DNA from: Thalassobaculum sp. OXR-137
GTDB lineage: Bacteria > Pseudomonadota > Alphaproteobacteria > Thalassobaculales > Thalassobaculaceae
Length of the DNA: 64,000 bases
Reading direction: 5' to 3'
Assembly: GCF_034377285.1 (NCBI RefSeq)
Contig: NZ_CP139715.1
Coordinates: forward strand, 1,240,001 to 1,304,000
The notes under the pieces were generated by a model that ran no database searches, was not told where the DNA came from, and saw only the letters and a program-made list of their open reading frames with translations. Of the stretch, positions 46,332-56,768 are shown piece after piece. A program made the translations under genes and the position numbers. The first letter of the stretch is position 1. Every line of letters starts with the position of its first letter.

Positions 46332-47240
46332 ATGACCCTGACATACGAAACCGTGGACGTGTTCACCGAGACCCCGTTCGGCGGCAATCCGCTGGCGGTG
46401 GTGTTCGGCGGCGAGGACCTCGCCACCGAGCGGATGCAGGCGATCGCCATCGAGTTCGCCTATTCGGAGACAACCTTTGTGCTGCCGCCGAAGGACCCGG
46501 CGAACACCGCCCAGGTGCGGATCTTCACGCCCAGCCGCGAGGTTCCCTTCGCCGGGCATCCGAATGTCGGCACCGCCACGGTGGTCGCCCGGCGCGGCAC
46601 CCTGTTCGGCAAGCCGGTCGGCGACGCGGTCCGTTTCGAGGAGGGGGCAGGGCTGGTGCCGGTCGCCATCCTGAGCGAGGGCGGGACACCCGTCGGTGCC
46701 CAGCTCACCGTGCCGCAGCCGTTCCGGCGCGGTGCGCAGGTGCCGGTAGCCGATATCGCCGCCTGCCTGGGCTTGGCCGAGAGCGCCATCCGCACCGACC
46801 GCCACGCGCCGGTCGGCGGCACGGTCGGGCTGGAGTTCATCCTGGTCGAACTGGCGGATCGCGCGGCGCTGGAGGCGGCCCGGCCAATCCGGGCGGAGTT
46901 CGAGAACCGCCTGGCCGCCCTGCCGGTCTTCGACATCCATTGCTATGTCCGCACCGGCGGCACGGACGAGGTGGACGTGCGCACCCGCATGTTCGCCCCC
47001 CTGGACAATATCGACGAGGACCCGGCCACCGGCAGCGCCAACGGCGCCCTTTTGGGCCTGCTGGCGGAGCTCGACGGACCGGACGAGGGCACCATGGCCC
47101 TGCGCATCGCCCAGGGGGTGGAGATGGGCCGCCCGTCGCTGCTTCTGGGCGAGGTCGACCGGGCCGGCGGGGCTTCCACGGCGATCCGCGTCGGGGGCCG
47201 CTGCGTGCCCATGATGCGCGGCGAGCTGGTGATGCCATGA
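46332..47240 (+). CDS. PhzF-family isomerase/epimerase, copy 2
   Basis: The 302-aa protein is a close paralogue of the preceding PhzF, sharing MTL-[ST]-[FY]-ETVDVFT, YSETTFVLPP (Glu46), PFAGHPNVGTA and EDPATGSANGALLG. AGGAG lies 9 bp upstream of the ATG. The two copies differ mostly in the central hinge and mid-C-terminal stretches. The stop codon overlaps the start of the GNAT gene (ATGA), so they are coupled. A tandem pair could give a heterodimer, or two substrate forms. Confidence 0.88.
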   Translation: MTLTYETVDVFTETPFGGNPLAVVFGGEDLATERMQAIAIEFAYSETTFVLPPKDPANTAQVRIFTPSREVPFAGHPNVGTATVVARRGTLFGKPVGDAVRFEEGAGLVPVAILSEGGTPVGAQLTVPQPFRRGAQVPVADIAACLGLAESAIRTDRHAPVGGTVGLEFILVELADRAALEAARPIRAEFENRLAALPVFDIHCYVRTGGTDEVDVRTRMFAPLDNIDEDPATGSANGALLGLLAELDGPDEGTMALRIAQGVEMGRPSLLLGEVDRAGGASTAIRVGGRCVPMMRGELVMP

Positions 47241-47734
47241 CCGAGCCGGCGGCCCAGGCTGTCGCCATCGGCCCGGCGGTCACCGACGCGGACCGGACCG
47301 ATTTCGCCGCGCTGGTGCGCGAGTATGTGGGCTGGCTGGCGATCGATCTCGGCTATCAGGGGCTGGAGGCCGAGCTGGCGGCGCTGGAGCGGGTCTACGG
47401 CGAGCCCGGCGGCATCCTGCTGGCCCGGGGTGCGGACGGTACGGCGCTCGGCGGGGTGGCGGTCAAGCCGCTGCCGGCGCTGGGCTCCGGCATCTGCGAG
47501 ATGAAGCGGCTCTACGTGCGGCCGGCGGGGCGTGGGCTGGGGCTCGGCCGGCGGCTGGCGGAGGCGGCGATGGCGCATGGCCGGTCGGCCGGGTTCAGCG
47601 CCATGGTGCTGGACACCCTGCCAAGCCGGATGGGCGACGCGGTGGCGATGTATGCCCGGCTCGGCTTCACCCCTCGGGCCGCCTATTACGACACGCCGAT
47701 CACCGAGACGATCTTCCTGGAGCGGCTGCTCTAA
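47237..47734 (+). CDS. GNAT N-acetyltransferase
   Basis: The 165-aa protein has the acetyl-CoA loop RPAGRGLGLGRRLAEAAM (about residues 95-112) and the GNAT C-terminus AMYARLGFTPRAAYYDTP. It begins at an ATGA overlap with the second phzF gene, implying coupled translation. It likely acetylates a small amine or amino-acid-like compound related to the PhzF or lyase step, but the acceptor is unknown. It converges on the His-tailed MFS gene with a 5-bp gap. Confidence 0.83.
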   Translation: MTEPAAQAVAIGPAVTDADRTDFAALVREYVGWLAIDLGYQGLEAELAALERVYGEPGGILLARGADGTALGGVAVKPLPALGSGICEMKRLYVRPAGRGLGLGRRLAEAAMAHGRSAGFSAMVLDTLPSRMGDAVAMYARLGFTPRAAYYDTPITETIFLERLL

Positions 47735-47739
47735 CCCGC

Positions 47740-49110
47740 TCAGCCCCGCGGCCAGGCCGGGTGGTGGTCGTCGATCACGAAGGCATGGGCGTGGCGCAGC
47801 GGGCCGTGGCGATGCGGGTGGCTGTGCGGCTCCGGCCCCTCCCAGCCTTCGTGGTCGTGCTGGTGATGGGCGTCGTGCACATGCTCGTGGGTATGGTGCT
47901 GCTCCGGATGGTCGTGGGTCAGGGACGACCGGTCCTCCGACGGCCAGAACGCCGCCGCGGCCGCCGTGCCGGCCGCCGCCAGCGCCGCCAGGACGGCGAA
48001 GGCGATCCAGGATTCGTCCAGCCGGCCGAGCAGGCCGGCCAGCGGATAGGCGACCAGCCAGCAGGCATGGCTCAAGGCGAACTGGGCGGTGAAGACGGCC
48101 GGGCGGGACTCCTCGTCAGACGAGCGGGTGATGACCCGGCCCGCCGGGGTGCCGATCAGCGAGCCGGCGAAGCCGATGACGGCCCAGATCGCGGCCAGGA
48201 CCGCGAAGCCCGATCCGGCCAGTCCGGCCAGGAGCGCGCCGACCATCAGGGCGCCGCCGGTCAGCATGACCCTGCGTTCGGACACATGCTCCAGCAGCCG
48301 CGGCAGGGCCAGGGCGGCCAGCATGGAGCCGCCGCCCAGCACCGCCATCAGCACGGCCACGTCGCTTTCGCCGCCGCCGAGCCGGTCGCGGACCAGGACC
48401 ACGGTGTTGACGATCGCCATCGCCCCGCCGGCCGACACGGCGAAATACAGGGCGAACAGGCCGCGCAGCCGCGGGGTGGCGAGGAAGACACGCAGTCCCT
48501 GGGTCGCGCGGTCGCGGAAGCGGCGCGCCTGCTGCGCCGCGGGCCGGGGCAGGCGGCAGGAGACGATCAGCAGCGCCGAGAGACAGAAGGTGGCGGCATT
48601 GGCGGCGAACAGCGCGTCGTAGGACAGCACCGTCAGGGCCACGGCGGCGAGGCCCGGGCTCGCCAGGTTCTCGATGTCGTAGGCCAGCCGGGAGAGGGCC
48701 AATGCTCGGGTATACTCCTCGGTGTCCGGCAGCACGTCCGGCACCGTCGCCTGGAACGCCGGGGTGAAGCCGGCGGCGCAGAGATGCAGGGCGAGGAACA
48801 GGGCGTAGACCTGCCAGATCTCGGTGACGAAGGGCAGGCCGAGCACGATGGCGGCGCGGGCGATGTCGAGGACGACCAGCATCCGGCGGCGGTCGAACCG
48901 GGCGACGGCTGCGCCGATCACCGGCGCCAGGGCGACATAGATCACCATCTTCAGCGCCAGCATGAGACCCAGCACCAGCCCGGCATCGCCGCCCGCGAGG
49001 TCGTAGGCCAGCAGGGCCAGCGCCACCGTGGTCAGGCCGGTGCCGACCAGGCTGGTCACCTGGGCGGCGAACAGATGCCGGAACGTGCGGTTGGCGAGGG
49101 GCGCGAGCAT
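47740..49110 (-). CDS. MFS transporter with a His-rich C-terminal tail (NreB-like)
   Basis: The 456-aa protein has twelve predicted helices (first LFAAQVTSLVGTGLTTVALA) and the MFS loop PVIGAAVARFDRRRMLV. About 55 residues follow the last helix, with roughly twenty His mixed with Asp/Glu (HHTHEHVHDAHHQHDHEG, then HSHPHRHGPLRHAHAF). That tail type is known from nickel exporters such as NreB. A metal-efflux role is inferred. ATG 49110 is used; a GTG six bases upstream is possible. It is divergent from the YHS gene. Confidence 0.82.
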   Translation of the reverse strand: MLAPLANRTFRHLFAAQVTSLVGTGLTTVALALLAYDLAGGDAGLVLGLMLALKMVIYVALAPVIGAAVARFDRRRMLVVLDIARAAIVLGLPFVTEIWQVYALFLALHLCAAGFTPAFQATVPDVLPDTEEYTRALALSRLAYDIENLASPGLAAVALTVLSYDALFAANAATFCLSALLIVSCRLPRPAAQQARRFRDRATQGLRVFLATPRLRGLFALYFAVSAGGAMAIVNTVVLVRDRLGGGESDVAVLMAVLGGGSMLAALALPRLLEHVSERRVMLTGGALMVGALLAGLAGSGFAVLAAIWAVIGFAGSLIGTPAGRVITRSSDEESRPAVFTAQFALSHACWLVAYPLAGLLGRLDESWIAFAVLAALAAAGTAAAAAFWPSEDRSSLTHDHPEQHHTHEHVHDAHHQHDHEGWEGPEPHSHPHRHGPLRHAHAFVIDDHHPAWPRG

Positions 49111-49260
49111 AGCCACAGAGATGGGGCTTCCCGTCGAAGGTCAAGGCTGACGCGCGTTCCGCCCCGTTCCGGGCGCAGCGGCGTTCCGTATTGGCGCCGG
49201 GCACCGTCTGCCCTATCCTCCCGCCATGGTCGTGGGGGCCATCGCATATCGAGAAACACG

Positions 49261-49773
49261 ATGCAGAGTGGATTCATAAGGGGCCTGTCGTGGCTGGGGG
49301 GCCCGATTCTCTGGATCGCCCTGTTGGTCGTCGACGGGGCGACGGAGGCCACCTCCGACTCCGCCGTCGAGATCAACCTGGTCCAGAACCGCCTGGCCGT
49401 GAACGGCTACGATCCGGTGGCGTATTTCACCGACGGCGTGCCGGTCCCGGGCAGACCGGCGCTGGAGCACGAGGTCGGCGGTGCGGTCTACCGGTTCGCC
49501 AGCGAGGAGAACCGCCGGCGCTTCATGTCGGACCCCCAGCGCTTCACCCCGGCCTATGGCGGTTTCTGCGCCTACGGCGTGCGGGCGGGCCGCAAGCTGC
49601 CGGCCGATCCGATGGCCTGGCGCATCGTCGACGGCCGGCTGTTCCTGCTGCTGAACCCGGGCACCAAGACGATCTGGGAGCTGAACCTGGGGGAGAACAT
49701 CGTGAGCGCCGACGCGATCTGGCCGAAGATCCTCACCCTGACCGACGCCGAACTGCAGAGCCGCGTGCCCTGA
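49261..49773 (+). CDS. YHS domain protein with N-terminal membrane/signal segment
   Basis: The 170-aa protein has a hydrophobic N-terminus (about residues 8-25, GLSWLGGPILWIALLVVDG), then a YHS-like domain starting LAVNGYDPVAYFTDG and containing YRFASEENRRRFMSDPQRFT and PAYGGFCAYGV. YHS domains are associated with metal handling. An exported YHS protein next to a His-tailed MFS exporter is suggestive of metal homeostasis. No ribosome site is clear upstream of ATG 49261. Confidence 0.82.
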   Translation: MQSGFIRGLSWLGGPILWIALLVVDGATEATSDSAVEINLVQNRLAVNGYDPVAYFTDGVPVPGRPALEHEVGGAVYRFASEENRRRFMSDPQRFTPAYGGFCAYGVRAGRKLPADPMAWRIVDGRLFLLLNPGTKTIWELNLGENIVSADAIWPKILTLTDAELQSRVP

Positions 49774-49790
49774 GGGCGTCGCGGCGGGCG

Positions 49791-51365
49791 TCACACGCCC
49801 GCGGCGGCCGTGTCGTTGGGCGGCAGGGCGCGCCAGGGCGGCAGGGAGACGGTGATCCGGGTGCCGACGCCGAACTCGCTGTCGATCACGAGCTGACCGC
49901 CATGGGCCTGGGCGATGGCCCGGCACAGGGGCAGGCCGAGACCGGCGCCGCGATGTTCGCGGTGCAGGCGGGTGTCGAGCTGGGTGAACGGCTCCAGCAC
50001 CTTGTCGATCTGGTCCTGGGGGATGCCGATGCCGGTGTCCTGGACGTAGAGCGAGACCGAGCGGCGCTGGTCGATCGAGGCGCCGATGGTGATCGTGCCG
50101 CCCTCGCGCGTGAACTTGACCGCGTTGGTGATCAGGTTCGACAGAAGCTGCAGGATCAGCCGCGCGTCGGCCCGCAACGGCGGGACCTCGTCCGGCACCG
50201 CGACCTCGATCGTCAGCCCGGAGGCATCGATCTCGGGCCGGCTCATGTCGATGGCGCGGCGGATCTGGGCGTCCGCCGCGATGGTCGAATCCGCCGGGAT
50301 CAGCCCGCCGGCCTCTGCCCGCGACAGGTCCAGCAGGTCGTTGATCAGGTCGAGCAGATGGGTGCCGCTGGTCCGCACGATCTCGGCGTAGCTGCTGTAG
50401 CGTTCGTCGCCCAGGGGGCCGAACTTCTGGTTCTTCAGCACCTCGGCGAAGCCGATGATCGCGTTCAGCGGCGTGCGCAGCTCGTGGCTCATATTGGCCA
50501 GGAAGGCGCTCTTCGCCCGGTTGGCGGCCCGCGCCTCGTCGCGGGCGCGCTTCAGCTCGGCGGTGCGCTCCTCGACTCGGTGTTCCAGGTCGATCCGCGC
50601 TTCGTCGAGAGCCGTCTCGTAGGCCGTGTGCCGCCGCTGCATGCGGTTGAAGGCTTCGATCACCTGGGCGACCTCGTCGGTCCCGCTCCACGGCACCTCC
50701 TCGCGCGGCGCGCCGAGGCGGGTGCTGTCGATCGCCTTCTGCAGCTCCCGCAGCGGCCGGCCGATCACGAAATCGAAGGCGGCCTGGGCGGCGAAGACGA
50801 CGGCGGCGGTCAACAGGACGGCGAAGGCCACCAGCATCAGGATCCGGGACCGCGCGGAGGCACGGATGCCCGCGTCCGTCATCACCAGAACGAGCTGACC
50901 GGCATACTGCAGGTCGGAGCCGACGGCGTAGCTGATCGGGGCGTCGCGGGTGATGGACTTTCCCTGCGGCGTGGAATGGGTGCCGAACTCGGCCAGCACA
51001 TGGCCATCGCGGTCGTAGATGAAGATGCCGATCAGGTCCGGGTCGATCAGCGCCGGGGCGGCATGGGTGGCGATCAGGACGTCGTTGCGCTCCCAGACCG
51101 CCCGGGCCAGCATGACCGTGTTGCTGGCGAGCATCCGGTCGAGCTTGCTTTCCAGCCGCTCGACCGCCTCGTTGTAGACCTCGCGTTCCAGCAGGACGAA
51201 GAACCCGCCGACTACGACGATCACCAGCGGCAGGGTGACCGCGAGGAAGGCCATCCTGACCGACCTGAACCGGTAGAACCTGTTCAGGCCGCCGCGCGAC
51301 GTCCCGGCGCCGTCTGTGGACGCGGTTCGGGCCGTCTTATCGTCGGTTTCCGTGGGATGCCCCAC
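49791..51365 (-). CDS. Sensor histidine kinase
   Basis: The 524-aa protein has two N-terminal helices (about residues 37-58 and 172-197) flanking a roughly 110-residue periplasmic sensor domain, then a HAMP-like region (FVIGRPLRELQKAI) and coiled coil. HisKA follows with phosphorylated His294 (LANMSHELRTPLNAIIGF), then HATPase (NLITNAVKFT, DTGIGIP, GAGLGLPLCRAI). No response regulator gene is adjacent. It lies 25 bp downstream of rpoD on the same strand. The signal is unknown. Confidence 0.9.
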   Translation of the reverse strand: MGHPTETDDKTARTASTDGAGTSRGGLNRFYRFRSVRMAFLAVTLPLVIVVVGGFFVLLEREVYNEAVERLESKLDRMLASNTVMLARAVWERNDVLIATHAAPALIDPDLIGIFIYDRDGHVLAEFGTHSTPQGKSITRDAPISYAVGSDLQYAGQLVLVMTDAGIRASARSRILMLVAFAVLLTAAVVFAAQAAFDFVIGRPLRELQKAIDSTRLGAPREEVPWSGTDEVAQVIEAFNRMQRRHTAYETALDEARIDLEHRVEERTAELKRARDEARAANRAKSAFLANMSHELRTPLNAIIGFAEVLKNQKFGPLGDERYSSYAEIVRTSGTHLLDLINDLLDLSRAEAGGLIPADSTIAADAQIRRAIDMSRPEIDASGLTIEVAVPDEVPPLRADARLILQLLSNLITNAVKFTREGGTITIGASIDQRRSVSLYVQDTGIGIPQDQIDKVLEPFTQLDTRLHREHRGAGLGLPLCRAIAQAHGGQLVIDSEFGVGTRITVSLPPWRALPPNDTAAAGV

Positions 51366-51390
51366 TCCATGCCGTCCGCAGGCAACGGGA

Positions 51391-53346
<1,956 letters not shown>

Positions 53347-53394
53347 GAGCCTTCGACCTCATCGTTGTCGCCGGTGTCGACGCCGGCTCCGTTC

Positions 53395-55305
53395 TCAGTT
53401 CGCGTCTTCCAGCGCCGACGCGGAGGTAATCGCTTGAAGAGTGCTTTGCAGGCTCAGCATGCGCTGCCAGCTTGCCTCGCTAAATGTCTGTTCATATTCC
53501 CGCTGCGCATCGAACAGTTGCTCTCGTAGCAGAGGGCCGGCGAATCGTCCAAGCAGTTCCGCCAATCCCTGCCGCGCATCGGAATGGCTTGCACCCTTCC
53601 GCGCGAACCCCGCGTGGTGCAGAGCCTCGTCGGACAGCAATCCATCCACCGTTTCCGAATAGCCTAACGCCATGAGGTGGTCGCGAAGACCGTCGGCGTC
53701 AAGTCCAGTGTCCTCAGCGTTGATCTCTAGAATTTGACGGCGAAGGTTGTCAAGGAACGGGTCGTCCAGCGCCAGGGTCGCCAGGACCTCGCCCAATTCG
53801 TCCAGCAGGCCGGGATGGTGCAGGAAGGTGGCCAGGATGACCTGCTGCTGGCGCCGGGGCAGCACGGCATCGACCAGGGCTCGGGCGGTGCGGCTGCCCG
53901 CCGGTTCCGGCGGGGTCGGCGGGGTCCAGCGGCCGCCGCGCTGGCGGTCGTTGCCCCGGCCGCGCGCGGCACCGCCGCGTTCCTGGTTCCGGCCGAAATC
54001 GCGACCGCCATAGCCGCTTCCGGCGCGTCCCTGGGGCCGGCGCATTTCGTCGATGCGCGCCTCCATGTGGTCCTTGTAGGCGATCTGCACGCCCTGATCG
54101 GCGACCTCGCGCACCAGATCGCGCATCCGCTTGAAGAAGGCCGCCTTGCGTTCCGGCGTGTCGGTCGGGGTCGCCAGCAGCTCGCTCGCCCACAGGAAAT
54201 CGGCCAGGCCGATGGCGGTGTTCAGGATCGCCCGCAGCGCCTTCTTGCCGTCGCGCTGGATCAGGTCGTCCGGGTCCTGGCCTTCGGGCAGGGTGACGAA
54301 GCGCAGGGAATGGCCGGGCTTCAGCAGCGGCAGGGCGCGGTCGCAGGCGCGCCGCGCGGCCCGCTGGCCGGCGGTGTCGCCGTCGAAGCACAGGATCGGC
54401 TCCGGGGTGATCCGCCACAGCTCGACGATCTGGTCCTCGGTCAGCGCGGTGCCGAGCGGGGCGACCGCCGGGAAGCCGGCCTGGGCCAGGGCGATCACGT
54501 CCATATAGCCCTCGGCGACCATCAGCTCGCCGGATTTATGGGCCGGCTCGCGCGCCTGGGCGAGGCCGTAGAGGATGCGGCCCTTGTGGAACAGCGGGGT
54601 GTCCGGCGAGTTCAGGTATTTCGGCTGGCCGTCGCCCAAGACCCGGCCGCCGAAGGCGATGACCTTGCCGCGCCGGTCGGTGATCGGGAACAACACCCGG
54701 CCGCGCATATAGTCGACGGTCTCGCCCGAGCGTTCGCCCTCCTCGTAGCGTTTGACCAGACCGGCTTCCACCAGCACGTCGGTCTCCACGCCCTCGGCCT
54801 TCATGGCGCGCTGCAGCGCCTTGCGGTCGTCCGGCGCCCAGCCCAGGCGGAAGGTCTTGATCGTGTCGTCGCTGAGCCCGCGCTCCTTCAGGTAGCGCAG
54901 CCCGGCCTCGCCGGCCGAGGTGTGGAGCTGGCGCTCGTACCAGCGGCAGGCGAGGTCCACCACCTCCTGCAGCGAGCGGCGGCGTTCGGCCCGCTGCTGC
55001 TCTTCGGGGCTTTCCTTCGGCACTTCCAGTCCGGCCAGAGACGCGACCTGCTCCACCGCCTCCATGAACTTGAGGCCGTCGTTTTCCATCAGGAACTTGA
55101 AGACGTCCCCGTGCGCGCCGCAGGCGAAGCAGTGGTAGAAGCCCTTGTCGTCCACGATGGAGAGCGACGGCTTGGTGTCGTTATGGAACGGGCAGACCGC
55201 CAGGAACTCCCGGCCCTTGCGCTCCAGCTTGTACTTCCGCCCGATCACGCTGGAGACCGTCACGCGGTCGCGCAGCTCGTCGAGAAAGTGCGGGGGAAGC
55301 GACAT
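53395..55305 (-). CDS. dnaG: DNA primase DnaG
   Basis: DnaG makes RNA primers at the replication fork. The 636-aa protein begins MSLPPHFLDELRDRV and has the zinc-binding CPFHNDTKPSLSIVD with FYHCFACGAHGDV (residues about 38-70), the Toprim catalytic site VAEGYMDVIALAQAG and CFDGDTAGQRAARRA, and a C-terminal helicase-interaction domain. A Gly/Arg-rich linker (RGGAARGRGNDRQRGG) joins the core and the C-terminal domain. ATG 55305 matches orthologues; the longer frame starts upstream at 55326. Confidence 0.96.
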   Translation of the reverse strand: MSLPPHFLDELRDRVTVSSVIGRKYKLERKGREFLAVCPFHNDTKPSLSIVDDKGFYHCFACGAHGDVFKFLMENDGLKFMEAVEQVASLAGLEVPKESPEEQQRAERRRSLQEVVDLACRWYERQLHTSAGEAGLRYLKERGLSDDTIKTFRLGWAPDDRKALQRAMKAEGVETDVLVEAGLVKRYEEGERSGETVDYMRGRVLFPITDRRGKVIAFGGRVLGDGQPKYLNSPDTPLFHKGRILYGLAQAREPAHKSGELMVAEGYMDVIALAQAGFPAVAPLGTALTEDQIVELWRITPEPILCFDGDTAGQRAARRACDRALPLLKPGHSLRFVTLPEGQDPDDLIQRDGKKALRAILNTAIGLADFLWASELLATPTDTPERKAAFFKRMRDLVREVADQGVQIAYKDHMEARIDEMRRPQGRAGSGYGGRDFGRNQERGGAARGRGNDRQRGGRWTPPTPPEPAGSRTARALVDAVLPRRQQQVILATFLHHPGLLDELGEVLATLALDDPFLDNLRRQILEINAEDTGLDADGLRDHLMALGYSETVDGLLSDEALHHAGFARKGASHSDARQGLAELLGRFAGPLLREQLFDAQREYEQTFSEASWQRMLSLQSTLQAITSASALEDAN

Positions 55306-55382
55306 GGGCGGGGGTACTCGGTACATCGGGGCGCGGGGCCGCGATCATACGCCTGTTGGCTGGGAGAGTCATTGCGGCGAGC

Positions 55383-55497
55383 GGCCCTTCGACACGCGCC
55401 CGGCGGGCGCTGCTCAGGGCGAGGTCAATGGGTAGGGATTTTGACCTCGCCCTGAGCAGGACCCCGGATGTCAATCCGGGGGACGTGTCGAAGGGCC
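55383..55497. repeat. Family A palindromic repeat, copy 4
   Basis: GGCCCTTCGACACGCGC (55383) and ACGTGTCGAAGGGCC (ending 55497) form the outer arms. The inner arms are GCTGCTCAGGGCGAGGTCA and TTGACCTCGCCCTGAGCAGG, separated by only about 11 bp of spacer, so this is the tightest of the four copies. It lies between dnaG and a hydrolase gene. Confidence 0.85.
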
Positions 55498-55513
55498 GGG
55501 CGGCCGCACGGCG

Positions 55514-56668
55514 TTACACCCCCTGCAGAAACCCCAGCAGCTTCTCCACCACCGCCTCCGGCTGCTCCTGCTGCACCCAGTGGCCGGCCCCGTCGATCAG
55601 GTGCGTCCCGCGCCAGTCCGGACAGACGGCATCGCTGGCCATCGCCTCGATCGCGCCGGGGAACTGGTAGATGCCCCAGTCCTGGGCGCCGGCGATGAAG
55701 GTGGCCGGCACGTCGATGGTGCGGCCGGAGAACACCTCCTGCTCGGACAGGAAGGCGCCGGTGGTGTTGCACCGGTACCATTGCAGCCCGCCCTGGAAGC
55801 CGGTGCGGCCGTATTCGCCGGCATAGACCGCCATCTCGCGCTCCGGCAGCCAGGTATTGGCCGCGATCTCGGCGTCCGACGGCATCTCCTTGGCCACGGT
55901 CTGCGCCATCGTCTCGTTCAGGTCCATGATGTAGTAGGTCGGCATCTGCGCCAGCGCGTCGGCGGTCCAGCCCGCCAGCCGGAACGGCCTGTTGCCGGGC
56001 CAGTCGGCGCTCTTGTGGTGGTAATAGGCGCGCAGGAAGGCGTGGAGGCCCTGGGGGCACTCGGTCATGTCCGTGTTGGCCGGGCGGGTGGCGTAGTACC
56101 ACTGGTAATGCTTGCGCGGCCGGGCCAGGGCGGCGAGATCGGCATGGACGTCCGCCTTGGGGTCCGGCGTCTCGAACGGCGTCTTCGGCGGGCCGGGGAA
56201 GGGCGAGCTCATCATCGCCAGGGCGCGGAACACGTCGGGGCGCACCAGGGCGCAGGTGGCGGCGATGGGCGAGCCGAAATCGTGGCCGATCACCGCCTCC
56301 ACATGGCGCCGGCCCAGCGCGGCCAGGAGGCCCAGGATGTCGCGCAGCAGGTTGAGCGGCCGGAACGGCGTCAGCGGCCCGTCGTAGTCGGCATCCCAGC
56401 CGGTCGTCCGGCCGTAGCCGCGCTGGTCCGGGGCGATGACGTGGTAGCCCGCCTCGGCCAGGGCCGGCATCACCTTGCGCCAGCTATAGGCCAGTTCCGG
56501 GAAGCCGTGCAGCAGCAGCAGGCAGGGCCTGTCCGCCGCCTTTTCCCATCCGGCCTCCAGCAGATGCATCCGCAACCCGTTGACGTTCTCCACGAAGCGC
56601 GAGCGCACTCCGGCGGGCAGAAGGGCGGAGTCCAGCGGGTCCTGGGGCGTGAGGGAAGGGTGGCTCAT
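55514..56668 (-). CDS. Alpha/beta hydrolase, soluble epoxide hydrolase type
   Basis: The 384-aa hydrolase has the oxyanion HGFPE motif (LLLHGFPELAYSWR, about residues 52-65), DQRGYGRT, the nucleophile Asp in GHDFGSPIAA (about residue 129) and the C-terminal HWVQQEQPE His. Asp in the elbow rather than Ser points to epoxide-hydrolase or dehalogenase chemistry. Cap-domain aromatics (YYATRP, YYHHKSADW) fit epoxide hydrolases. It stands alone upstream of dnaG. Confidence 0.83.
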   Translation of the reverse strand: MSHPSLTPQDPLDSALLPAGVRSRFVENVNGLRMHLLEAGWEKAADRPCLLLLHGFPELAYSWRKVMPALAEAGYHVIAPDQRGYGRTTGWDADYDGPLTPFRPLNLLRDILGLLAALGRRHVEAVIGHDFGSPIAATCALVRPDVFRALAMMSSPFPGPPKTPFETPDPKADVHADLAALARPRKHYQWYYATRPANTDMTECPQGLHAFLRAYYHHKSADWPGNRPFRLAGWTADALAQMPTYYIMDLNETMAQTVAKEMPSDAEIAANTWLPEREMAVYAGEYGRTGFQGGLQWYRCNTTGAFLSEQEVFSGRTIDVPATFIAGAQDWGIYQFPGAIEAMASDAVCPDWRGTHLIDGAGHWVQQEQPEAVVEKLLGFLQGV

Positions 56669-56768
56669 GGCGCGTCTCCGGGTGTCCCGGGCTGTTCATT
56701 TGCCCGGTGTGTCGTTGAACCCCTATCCTAGTCCGGCCGTTCCTTTCCGCGATAGCGCCCGGGATCTC

